This document shows, in pieces, positions 45,997 through 56,110 of a stretch of 64,000 nt of DNA; positions within the stretch are counted from its first letter, which is position 1; every line of letters starts with the position of its first letter. The notes beneath the pieces were generated by a model that made no database searches, had not been told where the DNA came from, and saw only the letters and a program-made list of their open reading frames with translations. Made by a program: the position numbers and the translations under genes. Origin of the DNA: Peronospora farinosa (Eukaryota > Oomycota > Peronosporomycetes > Peronosporales > Peronosporaceae); NCBI GenBank assembly GCA_947646735.1, contig CANTFK010000189.1:1-64000 (forward strand), read 5' to 3'.

Positions 45997-46760
45997 CTAG
46001 TCTATATAATAATACTTTACTGTCCGTCTGTCCGTCCATTTGATCCTTTTCGGCATTCGGATTGGCTGATAATGTTTTTCGTATTCATTTTGCATTGCCT
46101 AATTTGCACTTTTGGCTAATTTTTTTCAATGGCTGACTATGCATTTTGTATTGATAATTACATGTGCAGATCTCCATAACAGAGTGTCCATATGTTGTGC
46201 TTCTATCTATAAAAATATACGAAACGATGGCACACATAAATGTGCCTATGCATCATTACATATTGCAATATTAAACACAGCTTTCTTAGAATAGTAGATA
46301 AGACACATGCTGTAGTTTCGTTTTTCAAAACAGGAGTCTGTGCTCAAATAATACACTACAAAATGGCAAAAGCAAGCGTAGTGATCAGGTTCAAGTGGCA
46401 TCAGTTACAATAAGCGAATCGACTCAAATGCAATGCATCATACTTATTCATTTACCTGAGTCAACCGGACATTCTACATTACGGAACGACGGGTTTACAT
46501 TCACCTTTATACCTTTCAATTATTACCGGAGTCGACAGGTACACCTTGACTTCATACACCTTGACTTCATAGTTAGCAATAACCTAACGCAACCGGATAT
46601 TTAGAAGTAAAGTGATGTGTCAACATACCGACCTTCATTGACTTTCATACTTATCAATTTATCTAAGTCAACCTATACTCAAAGGAATGTGAGGGGCCTG
46701 TAAAATTCAGCAAATTTGTTTTTGGTCCATGTCCGTCGAAACGACGGGTAGACACCCTAG
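45997..46760 (+). mobile_element. Helitron-like non-autonomous element abutting another Helitron end
   Basis: 46001-46760 begins TCTATATAATAATACTTTAC and ends with a hairpin CCGTCG-AAA-CGACGG, GTAGACACC and CTAG, followed by T. This is the Helitron layout (5' TC, 3' hairpin, CTRR, insertion before T). Directly upstream, a second 3' end (hairpin CCGTCGGAACGCCGGG, ...CTAG at 45997-46000) is fused to it head to tail. No Rep/helicase ORF. Confidence 0.5.
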
Positions 46761-46764
46761 TAAA

Positions 46765-47113
46765 CCAATAATAAATTACCCCGCTATTCGGGCACAGCGT
46801 GGCAATTTATTATTGGTATATATTTGGGGCTAAAAACCCAATATGCTATTCGGGCACAGCGTGGCAATATATTATTGGTATATATTTGGGGCTAAAAACC
46901 TAATATGGGCCGATGATAAATAACCTGGAAAAAAATGTGTGGTTTCCGAAAGGCGGGAACATTACCGTATTTATTACGACTTAAAATCTTCGTAAATAGT
47001 ACGAATTCATAAAAATAAAAATAGAAATACATTTACTTAGTACATAATGCTTGAGCCAGAGTCTTCCTCAAGCGCGCGTGAAAGCCAAAAACAATCGTTT
47101 CAGCTCCGTTACA
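46765..47113 (+). repeat. Family C LTR fragment with a duplicated and folded-back 5' part
   Basis: 47113 is the LTR 3' end (CTCCGTTACA). The last ~270 bp match the LTR at 54700-55038 nearly perfectly. At the left, a ~60-bp block (CTATTCGGGCACAGCGTGGC onward) is repeated twice. An inverted copy (CCAATAATAAATT at 46767) opposes AATTTATTATTGG at 46804. Confidence 0.7.
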
Positions 47114-47194
47114 GTATTTGTTTTAAGGATCGGCCATGATAGAAACGGTTCGCGTTTTGCCATATGCGCAGAGTAAGCCCACTCTGATGCTTTG

Positions 47195-47533
47195 TGTAAT
47201 GGGCTACATTACACACATAGTTAACACAAATAAACAATTACATATGCAGACAGGTGCTGGGCCCGAATAGCGGGCACAGCGTGGCAATTTATTATTGGTT
47301 TATTATTGGAGCCTAAAGTCCCAATATGGACCATGATAAATCAACCTGAAATTGTATGGTTCCCGAAAGGCGGGAACACTGTCGTATTTATTACGACTAA
47401 AATCTTCGTAATTAGTACGAATTAAAACCAAAATAAAAATCAGAGTTAAATTTACTTAATACATAATACTTGGGCTTGAGTCTTCCTCGAACGCGCGTGT
47501 AAGTTAGTGACGGTACGTTCTAGCCCCGTTACA
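47195..47533 (+). repeat. 5' LTR of gypsy element C, 339 bp
   Basis: TGTAATGGGCTACATTAC to CCCCGTTACA. Same length as the 3' LTR (54700-55038) but clearly diverged from it (many substitutions). The PBS TGGTAGCAC follows at 47536. Confidence 0.85.
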
Positions 47534-47559
47534 CCTGGTAGCACTTTGTAGTCCTTCCT

Positions 47560-48610
47560 ATGCCCGAGTTTGGGATGAGCGAATCGTCGTACTTTGACGC
47601 TCCAGATTTATTTCTGGAGCACGCGACCTTTCCCCATTTTACTGGTGTTGAGTGGGATGCCCTTAATCGCCTCGCGGCGATATTGGGTGAGGCATTCGTC
47701 GCGTCGCTGATGATATCAGCGACCCCTGACGCGCAACGTCTCGCCATACACGAGTTTATGGCACGCGAGCTCGCCGAATCCAACCGGCGAGGCTTAACTC
47801 CCTCGCGAACTTCACGTAATGAGGCCGTGAAGATGGAAACCTCCTCCTACTCTGGAGAAGGTAAGGACTGGTTGTCGCTGAATCGGTGGTTTCGAGAAGT
47901 TGATATCGCTATCGCCTCGAGACTTCTTGAAACTCCCCAGGCGAAGGTCAACTTTCTTCTTTCCCGCCTCACCGGGAAGGCCAAGGAGTGGGCCCTTGGT
48001 AAGCTCGTTGTGGACGAGCACGCATTTCCCACCTTGGATACCATCCAGGACGACCTTCGTCTTGCTTTCGAGCCACCGCTAGAAGAGAAACTGGTGCGAT
48101 CGAGATTCCTGTCGATGCGACAGGGTAAAATGGCGATGCGCGACTATGTACAGATGGATAGGCATTCTGGCGTCGTGTATTATCACGCACCCCATGGACA
48201 TGTGCACGCAGGTGAATGTCTTTGTGGATGGTATGCGTGAGGGGAAGACCCGCTTATTGCTGGAGCGTGCCGAGCCTGCCACATTGGAGGAGGCATTTTC
48301 CATCGCACTCCGTGAAGACTTTAGGGTCACAAAGGCATATGCCAAACCCTCGGTCGTCACCGTCCCCCGGCCATCTGGTCCAAAACCTATGGAGATCGAC
48401 GTTATCGAGTCGTCGGGTGACCGACGACGTGTCATTTCCTATAAGGGTGACGCTCGCACCGGGCGTCAAATGGTTTTCTTTCGTTGTCGCAAGCCAGGAC
48501 ATCGCGCGGCAGAGTGCCGTGCGCCAGCGCCAATATCGGTGCAAGTAGTGGATGCCCATCATGAGGGTGCTGTACCGGCCGCACGTCCAAAAAACGGTCG
48601 AGACCAGTAG
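47560..48610 (+). pseudogene. Gag of element C, one frameshift
   Basis: First frame from ATG 47560 ([13 protein letters not shown]) through [20 protein letters not shown] and [17 protein letters not shown] one-base shift near 48155 moves the rest ([35 protein letters not shown]) to the next frame, ending at TAG 48608. The zinc knuckle reads FFRCRKPGHRAAEC, with the first Cys replaced by Phe. Confidence 0.85.
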
Positions 48611-48630
48611 GTGCAGGGCGCTCTACTGGT
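48589..48630 (+). promoter_or_regulatory. Candidate -1 frameshift signal at gag end (element C)
   Basis: Canonical slippery heptamer A AAA AAC in gag phase (48589-48595), 7-nt spacer, perfect 8-bp stem ACCAGTAG / CTACTGGT (48603-48610, 48623-48630). The TAG stop forms the end of the 5' arm. The -1 frame is open from the slip site into protease. Confidence 0.75.
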
Positions 48631-49753
48631 TGGAACGGAGGTCCGGGCCCCCCGGTGGCAGCCCAACCTTCCAGTCCTCCTGCGCTACGCGCACGGTTAA
48701 ATGCCACCACTACGAGTGGTGATTCACGTCTGATTATTGTCACTTTACATGTCGCCGGCGTCCGGCGACCTCTGCGAGCACTCCTAAACTCAGGAGCAAC
48801 AAATAATTTCTTTCGTGAATCTTGTTTATCGATGCTGCCTCCCAGCATTCAGGTCCGTAAAAGACCTGGCCAAGTCGTCGTCAAGTTGGCTGACGAGAAA
48901 CCACACCGCGTATCGCGGCGCGAAGTGTCGTTGCCGTACACGTTTGACGGCTTTCGCAGTATTGATGATTTTTTGGTGATCGCGATTAATTATGCATTCG
49001 ATTGCATACTGGGCATGCCATGGTTGGCACGTTATAAGCTCCAGATCGACTGGTTAGCCAGATCAGTGAGACGTCGACGCAAGTTCGATGTCAGTGAAGT
49101 GTTTACCCATCTCTTGGTATCTCCAAGTGACTGGCCGAACGTCACAGTCGTGAATCGTGATTCCACGACGCTGGCGGTGCACAGAGCGAGCGATGGCCCT
49201 CTCTGCACTGCTTGTGCTGTTCTTCGAGACATAAGCGACAGTGACTCCTCGCTACAGAGCGAAGAGGACGACGAGGACGACGCGGTCGAACAGGGGTTCC
49301 CGCGCGTCTTTAACGCCGTTGAACAGGGTTTCTCGCACGAGAATGCAGTGGTTGAATCGGGGTTTCCATCTGCCCCTATTGTGGTCGAGCAGGGGCTCCC
49401 ACAAGGGCATTGTGACGACGAGCAAGAGCTCGCCAGCGAGTGTGACGTGGACGGACAGGAGTCCCTACGCGAGAGCATGATGGTTGAACCGGGGTTTCCC
49501 ATCATCACCCACTGTGGTCGAACCGAGGTTCCCACATGGGCATATTGTGGTTGAGCAGGGGCTCCCACACGAGTACAACGTGGACGGACAGGAGTCCCCA
49601 CGCGCGAGCATGATGGTCGAACCGGGATTCCCATCATCACCCACTGTAGTCGAGCCGGGGTTCCCATCATCACCCACTGTAGTCGAACCGGGGTTCCCAC
49701 ATGGGCATACTGTGGTTGAGCAGGGGCTCCCACACGGGTTTACGGCGGCCTAG
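48611..49753 (+). pseudogene. Element C protease (catalytic Asp lost) and 33-bp linker repeats
   Basis: Protease [20 protein letters not shown]: the catalytic DSG is NSG, so it should be inactive. [19 protein letters not shown] marks the domain end. From 49285 a run of about fifteen 11-residue units ([22 protein letters not shown] types) follows. A frameshift within the array near 49500 moves to a second frame that ends at 49753. Confidence 0.8.
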
Positions 49754-50100
49754 CAGGAGCTCCCGCATCAAGTGTCGACGGTCGAGTTTGGGGTTCTCCC
49801 GTCTAGTGTTTCCGGCATCGTGGATGAAGACATCCAGTGCCTAGAGTGGGGTGGTGTATTATCACCTGACTGCGGTTGGCCAGCTTCGAGTAGTAGTGAC
49901 TCGAAGCACGATGGGGACAGCAGCACCGAGAATTTAGCGTTGGAATGTGTACGCGCTATCGTGTACGTGGAAGGGAGTCCACAAAGGCGCCAATATATTG
50001 AGGTAGAGAGTCCTCCTCGTGATGCGTCTTCCATTACCAGCCTTCCGGGGCTTTCCTGGAAGCATTTCCTACGTGACCTTAAGGGAGGCACTGTGGACAA

Positions 50101-50976
50101 GTGTGTCTACTCACCAACGAGGTGGTTACCGTGACAAACGAGGAGCATATGGCGCGTCCTCGAAGCGCTGAGCCGAAGTCAGCGCGTGAAGAAAGGTTTG
50201 CATCACAGTCATGGGAGGCTCTGCGAGAGTCTGGTAACCCTGTCTACGACATTGCTCGTGAGTATGCAGACGTGTTCCTGGACAAGATCCCGGCTGAACT
50301 TCCTTCGGACCGTGGTGTTCGGCACGAGATTGATCTCGTGCCAGGGTCGAAGTATTGTGTGACACGGCAGTGGCCGTTGCCTCGAGATCAAGTCGAAGCT
50401 ATTGACGCATTCTTCGAAGGCCGCCGCAAAGCGGGTCATGTGCGTGAAAGTATCTCACCACATTCGAGTCCAACCTTCTGCGTGAAGAAGGCTACGGGAG
50501 GCTGGCGGATAGTGCATGCGTTCAATAAGTTGAATGATGCCATTATTCCTGCGCAAACGCCTATTCCCAGGAAGGAAATGGTGCTGAATTCCATGTCAGG
50601 AAGTGACATCTTCAGTGCCATCGACTTGACCGATGGCTTTTACCAGATTCTAATGCGACCGAGTGATATCCCACTCACCGCGGTGAGCACCCCGAGTGGC
50701 ATGTTATGGGAGTGGATAGTTATGCCACAAGGGTTGAAGAACGCTCCGGCCACTTTCAATCGCATGGTGTCTCAAGTGTTGAGACCCCTTCGGAACTTTG
50801 CTCCAAGTTATTTTGACGACATTCTCGTCCACAGTCGCGCCGAGGGCAACCTCAACAATGTCCACGTTCACCTTCAACACCTGAAGCAAGTGTTTCAAGT
50901 TATGCAGGACAACAAGGTGTACGCGAATCTCAAGAAGTGTGTCTTTTGTGCACCGGAGATTCCGGTGTTAGATTGA
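50101..50976 (+). pseudogene. Element C reverse transcriptase
   Basis: RGVRHEIDLVPGSKYCVTRQ region (vRHEI), AIDLTDGFYQILM, PQGLKNAPATFNRMV, catalytic YFDDILVHSRAE, ending in an in-frame TGA after PEIPVLD. A second nonsense codon (TAG near 51018) follows in the same frame before RNase H. Otherwise complete. Confidence 0.85.
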
Positions 50977-51078
50977 TATGTGAGTAAATCGGGGGTTCGA
51001 GCTGATCCAGAGAAGGTGTAGTCCATCTGTTTTTGGCCTACACCCAAGAACCCTACGGAGCTGCGCCAGTGGCTCGGC

Positions 51079-52740
51079 TTGGCTAACGATTTGCACAAGT
51101 ATACGAAGGATGATGCTGGTTCTATCCAGCCTTTGTCGTCACTATTGAAGAAAGACGCCACGTGGTTGTGGAGTCCCGAGCACCAAGCAGCCTTCGAAGC
51201 AGTGAAGAAGTGCCTGGCGTCATCGCCAATGCTGGTCCTACCAGACGACTCCAAGCCGTTCCACGTGGTATGCGACGACAGTGATTTTGCATTCGGTTGT
51301 GCCCTCATGCAATTTAATGATGAGGGCCGCGAACGAGTCGTGAGCTATCAGTCGCGACAGATGAAGTCAGCTGAGAAGAACTATCCGGTTCACGACAAGG
51401 AGTTATTAGCGATGCGCTATGCACTCATCAAGTTTCGCGTGCATCTCCTTGGTGAACGTACATTTGCTTTGTACACCGATCATGCATCGCTGCGCACAGC
51501 GTTGAAGAGGCCACACCTGTCCCAACGGATGTCACGATGGCTCTCATTCTTCTCTGAGTACAACTTCGTCGTGCATTACAAGCCAGGCAAGACTAATATT
51601 CTCGCTGACGCCTTGTCGCGACGTCCCGGCTACGATCCTCGGACTGCTCTGAGTCGTCAGGCTACTGATGACGAGGACGATGATGACCGATGTGCAATGT
51701 GTGTATCACTGAACTTAATTCGGGTTACACCCGAGCCGTGTTTATTTGATGAGATCGTCGCAGCGTACAAGGGCGATTCAGATTACGCAGACATTATCGA
51801 GTATCTGCGTGCTCCCAGAGATGCTGCACTGGGAGCATTATCCCGTACCAAGCGCGACCACATTCATCGATACAGTTTAGATGGCGATTTGCTTCTGTAT
51901 AGCATCGACCAATTCGATTCTCCTCGCACGGTGATTGCCAATGACATGGATTTGCGTGCAAGAATCATTCACGAGTATCACGATGCTCCTGCTAGCGGTC
52001 ATTTAGGCCGCGAAAAGACTTTCTCGGCTGTGTCTCGAGACTTCATCTGGCCCCACATGTATAAGTGGGTACGCAATTGGATCCGAACGTGCGAAATATG
52101 CCAGCGTGTGAAGCCATCTCCATCGTCACAGGCTACCTTGCGATCGTTGCCAATTGCAGCAGAGGCCTGGAGATCAGTTTCGATGGACTTTATCTTCGGG
52201 CTTGCGCCCGATAGCCAAGCTCGAACGGGCATCTTGGTCTTTGTTGACAGATTCAGCAAGATGACACATCTCGTGCCTGTTCATGCTAAGGTAACCGCAG
52301 AGACCGCGGTGCATTTCATCGACGCGGTGTTCCGTCATCATGGCCTTCCAGAAAACATTGTTTCGGACCGTGACCCGCGATTTACGTCCGCATTTTGGAC
52401 GTCACTTTTCGAGCTCCTCGGGACAAAACTGCTGATGTCGATTGCGGCCCATCCGAAAACGGATGGGCAAACCGAGCGCGTGAACCGGGTCCTCGAAGAT
52501 GTTCTTCGAAGTTACGCTACGTCATTCACAAGTTGGAGTGCGTTTTTACCCCTCGCTGAGTTCGCACTCAATAACGCCGTACACGCGTCAACAGGGTTAA
52601 CGCCATTTTTTGTGAATTCGGCTCGTCCCCCTCGTGTTCCTACTCTCCTGGCCTTGGGGCGACCCACAACACCTAGTGGCTCCACTTTGGGGGGGATAAA
52701 GGTGATAAACAAGGATCGAGTGCAGCTCACGGTATTTTGA
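51079..52740 (+). CDS. Element C RNase H and integrase, 553 aa open
   Basis: Same frame as the RT. Connection domain LRQWLGLANDLHKYTKDDAG precedes and overlaps the start. RNase H shows VVCDDSDFAFGCALMQ, YTDHASLRTAL and LADALSRRPGYD. Integrase shows the zinc-binding HEYHDAPASGHLGREKT..CEICQRVK, then the DDE core SMDFIFGLAP, IVSDRDPRFTSAFW and GQTERVNRVLED, all intact. It joins cDNA ends to host DNA. The frame is lost near 52735. Confidence 0.85.
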   Translation: MANDLHKYTKDDAGSIQPLSSLLKKDATWLWSPEHQAAFEAVKKCLASSPMLVLPDDSKPFHVVCDDSDFAFGCALMQFNDEGRERVVSYQSRQMKSAEKNYPVHDKELLAMRYALIKFRVHLLGERTFALYTDHASLRTALKRPHLSQRMSRWLSFFSEYNFVVHYKPGKTNILADALSRRPGYDPRTALSRQATDDEDDDDRCAMCVSLNLIRVTPEPCLFDEIVAAYKGDSDYADIIEYLRAPRDAALGALSRTKRDHIHRYSLDGDLLLYSIDQFDSPRTVIANDMDLRARIIHEYHDAPASGHLGREKTFSAVSRDFIWPHMYKWVRNWIRTCEICQRVKPSPSSQATLRSLPIAAEAWRSVSMDFIFGLAPDSQARTGILVFVDRFSKMTHLVPVHAKVTAETAVHFIDAVFRHHGLPENIVSDRDPRFTSAFWTSLFELLGTKLLMSIAAHPKTDGQTERVNRVLEDVLRSYATSFTSWSAFLPLAEFALNNAVHASTGLTPFFVNSARPPRVPTLLALGRPTTPSGSTLGGIKVINKDRVQLTVF

Positions 52741-54082
52741 GCGCCAATGTAGTAACCCGATTCAAGGCAAAGACTGCTGCTTTGACTCCACAAGACCTGG
52801 CGTCCCCATTAGCTCGATGGACTGCGCAGACATTGATTGACACGTCTTCGAGTAAGCTTTCACCTACTGCCAACTACGCACCGATTGAGTCGGCGCGGCC
52901 AATTGATGACATGGCTGTGTCGGAATTTGAATTCCAACGTCAAGTCATCACCCGCTTTGTACGCGACGCACTACAATCTGCGGTAGATCAACAGAAGGAG
53001 AACGCTGAAAAACATGGCAAACATGGGTTGGCAGAAAGAAAATGAGCAAGTTTGAGAAAGGTGACCGTGTATTATTATCTACGGAAGGTTTAAGGGATTC
53101 AGCGGTCACTAACCGGAGCGCGAGTAAACGCGCGCCACGCTTTATCGGTCCATTCAAGGTTCTGAAGGCAATTGGCGACGCTTATACACTCGACGTTCCC
53201 TCTTCACTGCGACTCCACCCGACATTCTATGTCGGGCGGCTGAAGGAATATCGTCCGGATACGCTTCACGGTTTGGCTCCGATGCCGGCTTCAGGGGCTC
53301 GTAAGTCGAACGGCTTTCCCGTCGTGCTCGACGCGCCGAAGACATGGGGCGGGGCCTCGATCCTGTCTGAACATGACCAAGCACCTGGCGCCTTAGAACC
53401 CTTATCCGTTCGAGCAGTTCACGGTTTGACTGTCGGTTCTCACTCGCAGTCTTCTCCGCCCGGGCATCACGTTCACTGGCAGCCTCCGCCTCCAGCTGAG
53501 CATCGGCAGCTATGTTCACGGCCTGATCAACATCGTCCTGAGCAACCAGGACGCCAGCTCTACCACCGCGAGGGCCCTCCTCCGCTTGTTGATGCGGAGG
53601 TACAGGTGCGCTGGATTGTAGACCGCATTGTGGGTCACGAGGACCCTCCACAACCAGCACTGCAGTCGGCTCATGAGAAGCGCGCGGTTACATCCGTGTG
53701 CAGGTACCGAGTACGTTGGCTTGGATTCCCTCCCGAGCAGGATACATGGGAACCACGTTCCTCACTCCTTCGTGACGTTCCAGATGTGGTTCTGTCGTAT
53801 GAAGCCACGAAGTCGGGCTATTCCAATGCGGGCGAGCACGTGAACGCTCTCGTGACAAACGAGAGCGGTAAGGAGATCCACGTCGTCGAGAACGATAACG
53901 ATGTCGTGAGCGAGAACGATGCCGTGAACGAGAACGTCGTGGTGAATACATATCACGATTGCGAGGCGAGAATCGCGCAGCAGGACGGGCAGGCGAACGT
54001 GTCGCTGCCCTGCGCTGATCATTCCGCGGAGATTGACTCTGCTGTCGCGAGTGGTGCTGCCAGCGAGGCGCACCACGAATAA
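52737..54082 (+). pseudogene. Element C integrase tail and chromodomain
   Basis: Two frames joined near 53042: FVRDALQSAVDQQKENAEKH, then GDRVLLSTEGLRDSAVTNRS, RFIGPFKVLKAIGDAYTLDV and LHPTFYVGRLKEYRPD. The chromodomain lies at about 53600-53790 (WIVDRIVGHED..YRVRWLGFPPEQDTWEP), expected to steer integration to chromatin marks. The C-terminal tail is Asn/Val/Glu-rich and is overlapped by the antisense ORF. Confidence 0.8.
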
Positions 54083-54686
54083 CGGCGCTTCTCCGTTCGC
54101 TCAGACTTCGCTCATACTTTGCAATCCAACTTCGTTCCCGATCACTGAGTGGACACTCAGCGATGTGTCGTCGCCATTCGTCATGAGTTGAGCGTGGAGT
54201 CGAGTCACAAGACCGGCATTCTTCATTGACATGAACGAAGCAGAGGCGGTCCTCATTCCAAGCATCCTCACACACTCTTTCGCGTAGCGCGCCGATGGAG
54301 TGATCGGCGCGAAGCTCCTCTCGATTGGCGAGCCATAGTTGGAAGCTGCTACCTTCCTCGAGCATCCGATTCCAACGTTGGATGAAGGCACACCAAGAAC
54401 GTTGCAGGGCTTCATACCCGATTCCATCAAGACCCTTCCCGCGCAGTTTTCGAAATCGGCGGAAGTAGTCCCGCATCGTGTCCAGCGAGTCCGGAGCGTG
54501 GACTCCGGACAAGTCGTACAGTGACCAAGGTATGAGTTGCCGCGCCATGATGCTAGTTGTTGTACTCCCACTGATGGTGCTTGGGAGTGATGCTGGATTG
54601 GGTGCTGGGTCTCCGGACATTGCTTGTTCGTTTGTGAGCGACGGGTTTTCGACAGTTGAGCACTCACGGTTGGTGAGTGCTGTCAT
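53688..54686 (-). CDS. Antisense ORF of element C, 332 aa, function unknown
   Basis: Starts at 54686, directly beside the polypurine tract and 13 bp from the 3' LTR, and is open for 332 codons, over 600 bp of them outside any sense ORF. N-terminal half: helical, Trp-rich (RSWCAFIQRWNRMLEEG), with a possible zinc-binding Cys/His set (HVNEECRSCDSTPRSTHDEW, HIAEC). C-terminal half: Arg/Ser repeats (RRSRSRHRSRSRHRYRSRRR), partly forced by the opposite coding strand. Basic and RS-like, so nuclear or RNA-related activity is conceivable. No family recognised. Same placement as the element A antisense ORF but little sequence similarity. Confidence 0.6.
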   Translation of the reverse strand: MTALTNRECSTVENPSLTNEQAMSGDPAPNPASLPSTISGSTTTSIMARQLIPWSLYDLSGVHAPDSLDTMRDYFRRFRKLRGKGLDGIGYEALQRSWCAFIQRWNRMLEEGSSFQLWLANREELRADHSIGALRERVCEDAWNEDRLCFVHVNEECRSCDSTPRSTHDEWRRHIAECPLSDRERSWIAKYERSLSERRSAVIRGAPRWQHHSRQQSQSPRNDQRRAATRSPARPAARFSPRNRDMYSPRRSRSRHRSRSRHRYRSRRRGSPYRSRLSRERSRARPHWNSPTSWLHTTEPHLERHEGVRNVVPMYPAREGIQANVLGTCTRM

Positions 54687-54699
54687 GAGAAGGGGGTGA

Positions 54700-55038
54700 T
54701 GTAATGGGCTACATTACGCATATAGTTAACAAAAATAAACAATAATATATGTAGACAGGTGCTGGGTCCGAATAGCGGGCACAGCGTGGCAATTTATTAT
54801 TGGTATATATTTGGGGCTAAAAACCTAATATGGGCCGATGATAAATAACCTGGAAAAAAATGTGTGGTTTCCGAAAGGCGGGAACATTACCGTATTTATT
54901 ACGACTTAAAATCTTCGTAAATAGTACGAATTCATAAAAATAAAAATAGAAATACATTTACTTAGTACATAATGCTTGAGCCAGAGTCTTCCTCAAGCGC
55001 GCGTGAAAGCCAAAAACAATCGTTTCAGCTCCGTTACA
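54700..55038 (+). repeat. 3' LTR of element C, 339 bp
   Basis: Nearly identical to the fragment at 46850-47113 but clearly different from its own 5' LTR. The flank after it (GTATTTGTTTTAAGG...) is also the flank after 47113. Confidence 0.85.
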
Positions 55039-55542
55039 GTATTTGTTTTAAGGATCGGCCATGATAGAAACGGTTCGCGTTTTACCATATGCGCAGAGCT
55101 GACGCTTTGCCACGCAAACTTTATACGACAGCATTCTAGTGTCGTCTTCGATGAGCTGCGCCATACCGCATTGCTCCACTGATAGTAGCCAGTTGCAAAC
55201 GTATGTAGGGCAGTTCCATCGAACTTCGGAGGGTCCATCCGCATGGGCCCCAGCTGGTTAGACCGGGCAGAGATCATTTGAACAGATCTGTTGAGCGCCT
55301 CATTCCGAGCCTGCTCAACAGAGCTCATCCTGAGTCTTATTAATGAACTCAGCCGTATCTTGGATGTTTGCCTCGGACGCATGTCTGCACTGTCCGAGCA
55401 CGTACGCCTCAAATTGCTAAAACTGAGCAACATGTTGCCCAGGAGGACAATTCAAGAGGTTGGCCAGGGATTGTTTACCAAGTCCCTGCACTCACACGCA
55501 CGCTCAGAGAGATGGTTCGTGAGAAGGAATGCTAGTACCAAG
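55039..55542 (-). pseudogene. Gag remnant of a minus-strand B-type gypsy element
   Basis: Minus-strand pieces: an N-terminal part (LLSFSNLRRTCSDSADM-type, frame-shifted), MRMDPPKFDGTALHTFATGY, and a degraded MSNLRGKASEWAYS block reaching 55039, where element C is inserted. Continuous with the LTR to its right. Confidence 0.7.
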
Positions 55543-56110
55543 TGTATAGTGGCACTTCTAGGAATCCGCCACGTACTAATTTGGCATACACCTTTAAAAA
55601 CGCGAGTAAGCGGCTAAACGGTGGTGGGGTGTTTGGTCGACAGCTTAGGCGGTTGTACTAACCGTTGCGAGTCGCCGAAGCGAACCGCGCATCGAACTTC
55701 TAAAAAGTGCTTCACTTGCGCCACTCAAAAGCTTATTCAGCTTCTCATGGGCAGTGAGCGTTAGTTAGAAAATTCAAGACGGATTTATATTTAATAGAAA
55801 TATTTAAATATAAATCTAACTACTGATTGGTTAAACGTAAAGATCGGATACGCGTCTCTTTAGAAGCGTATCACTACGTGCGAGCTTGAAAATATATCTA
55901 AGCTCGCTGGTGACGTCTGTTTGACGTCACCATGACGCCTATTCGCAACTGGGCGTCATCCCTGTTGAATGTTAATCTATCCATGGATATCACATTCACG
56001 AGGGTGGGTCACATTGATGTGCTGCACCCAAGTGGCAGGTCTGAGGTCTATTAGACCTCCCCGTTAAGTATTCGTTACTTAACGAACCGTGTAACTATTA
56101 GCCTGTTACA
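55543..56110 (-). repeat. 5' LTR of the minus-strand B-type element
   Basis: Complement of TGTAACAGGCTAATAG (56110) to ACTATACA (55543), 568 bp; same family as 10937-11522. Confidence 0.8.

Noticed and set aside
53154..53660. Second antisense ORF of element C (168 codons)
   Set aside because: It lies almost wholly opposite sense pol, so the sense codon constraint can explain it; unlike 53688-54686 it does not extend into non-coding sequence.
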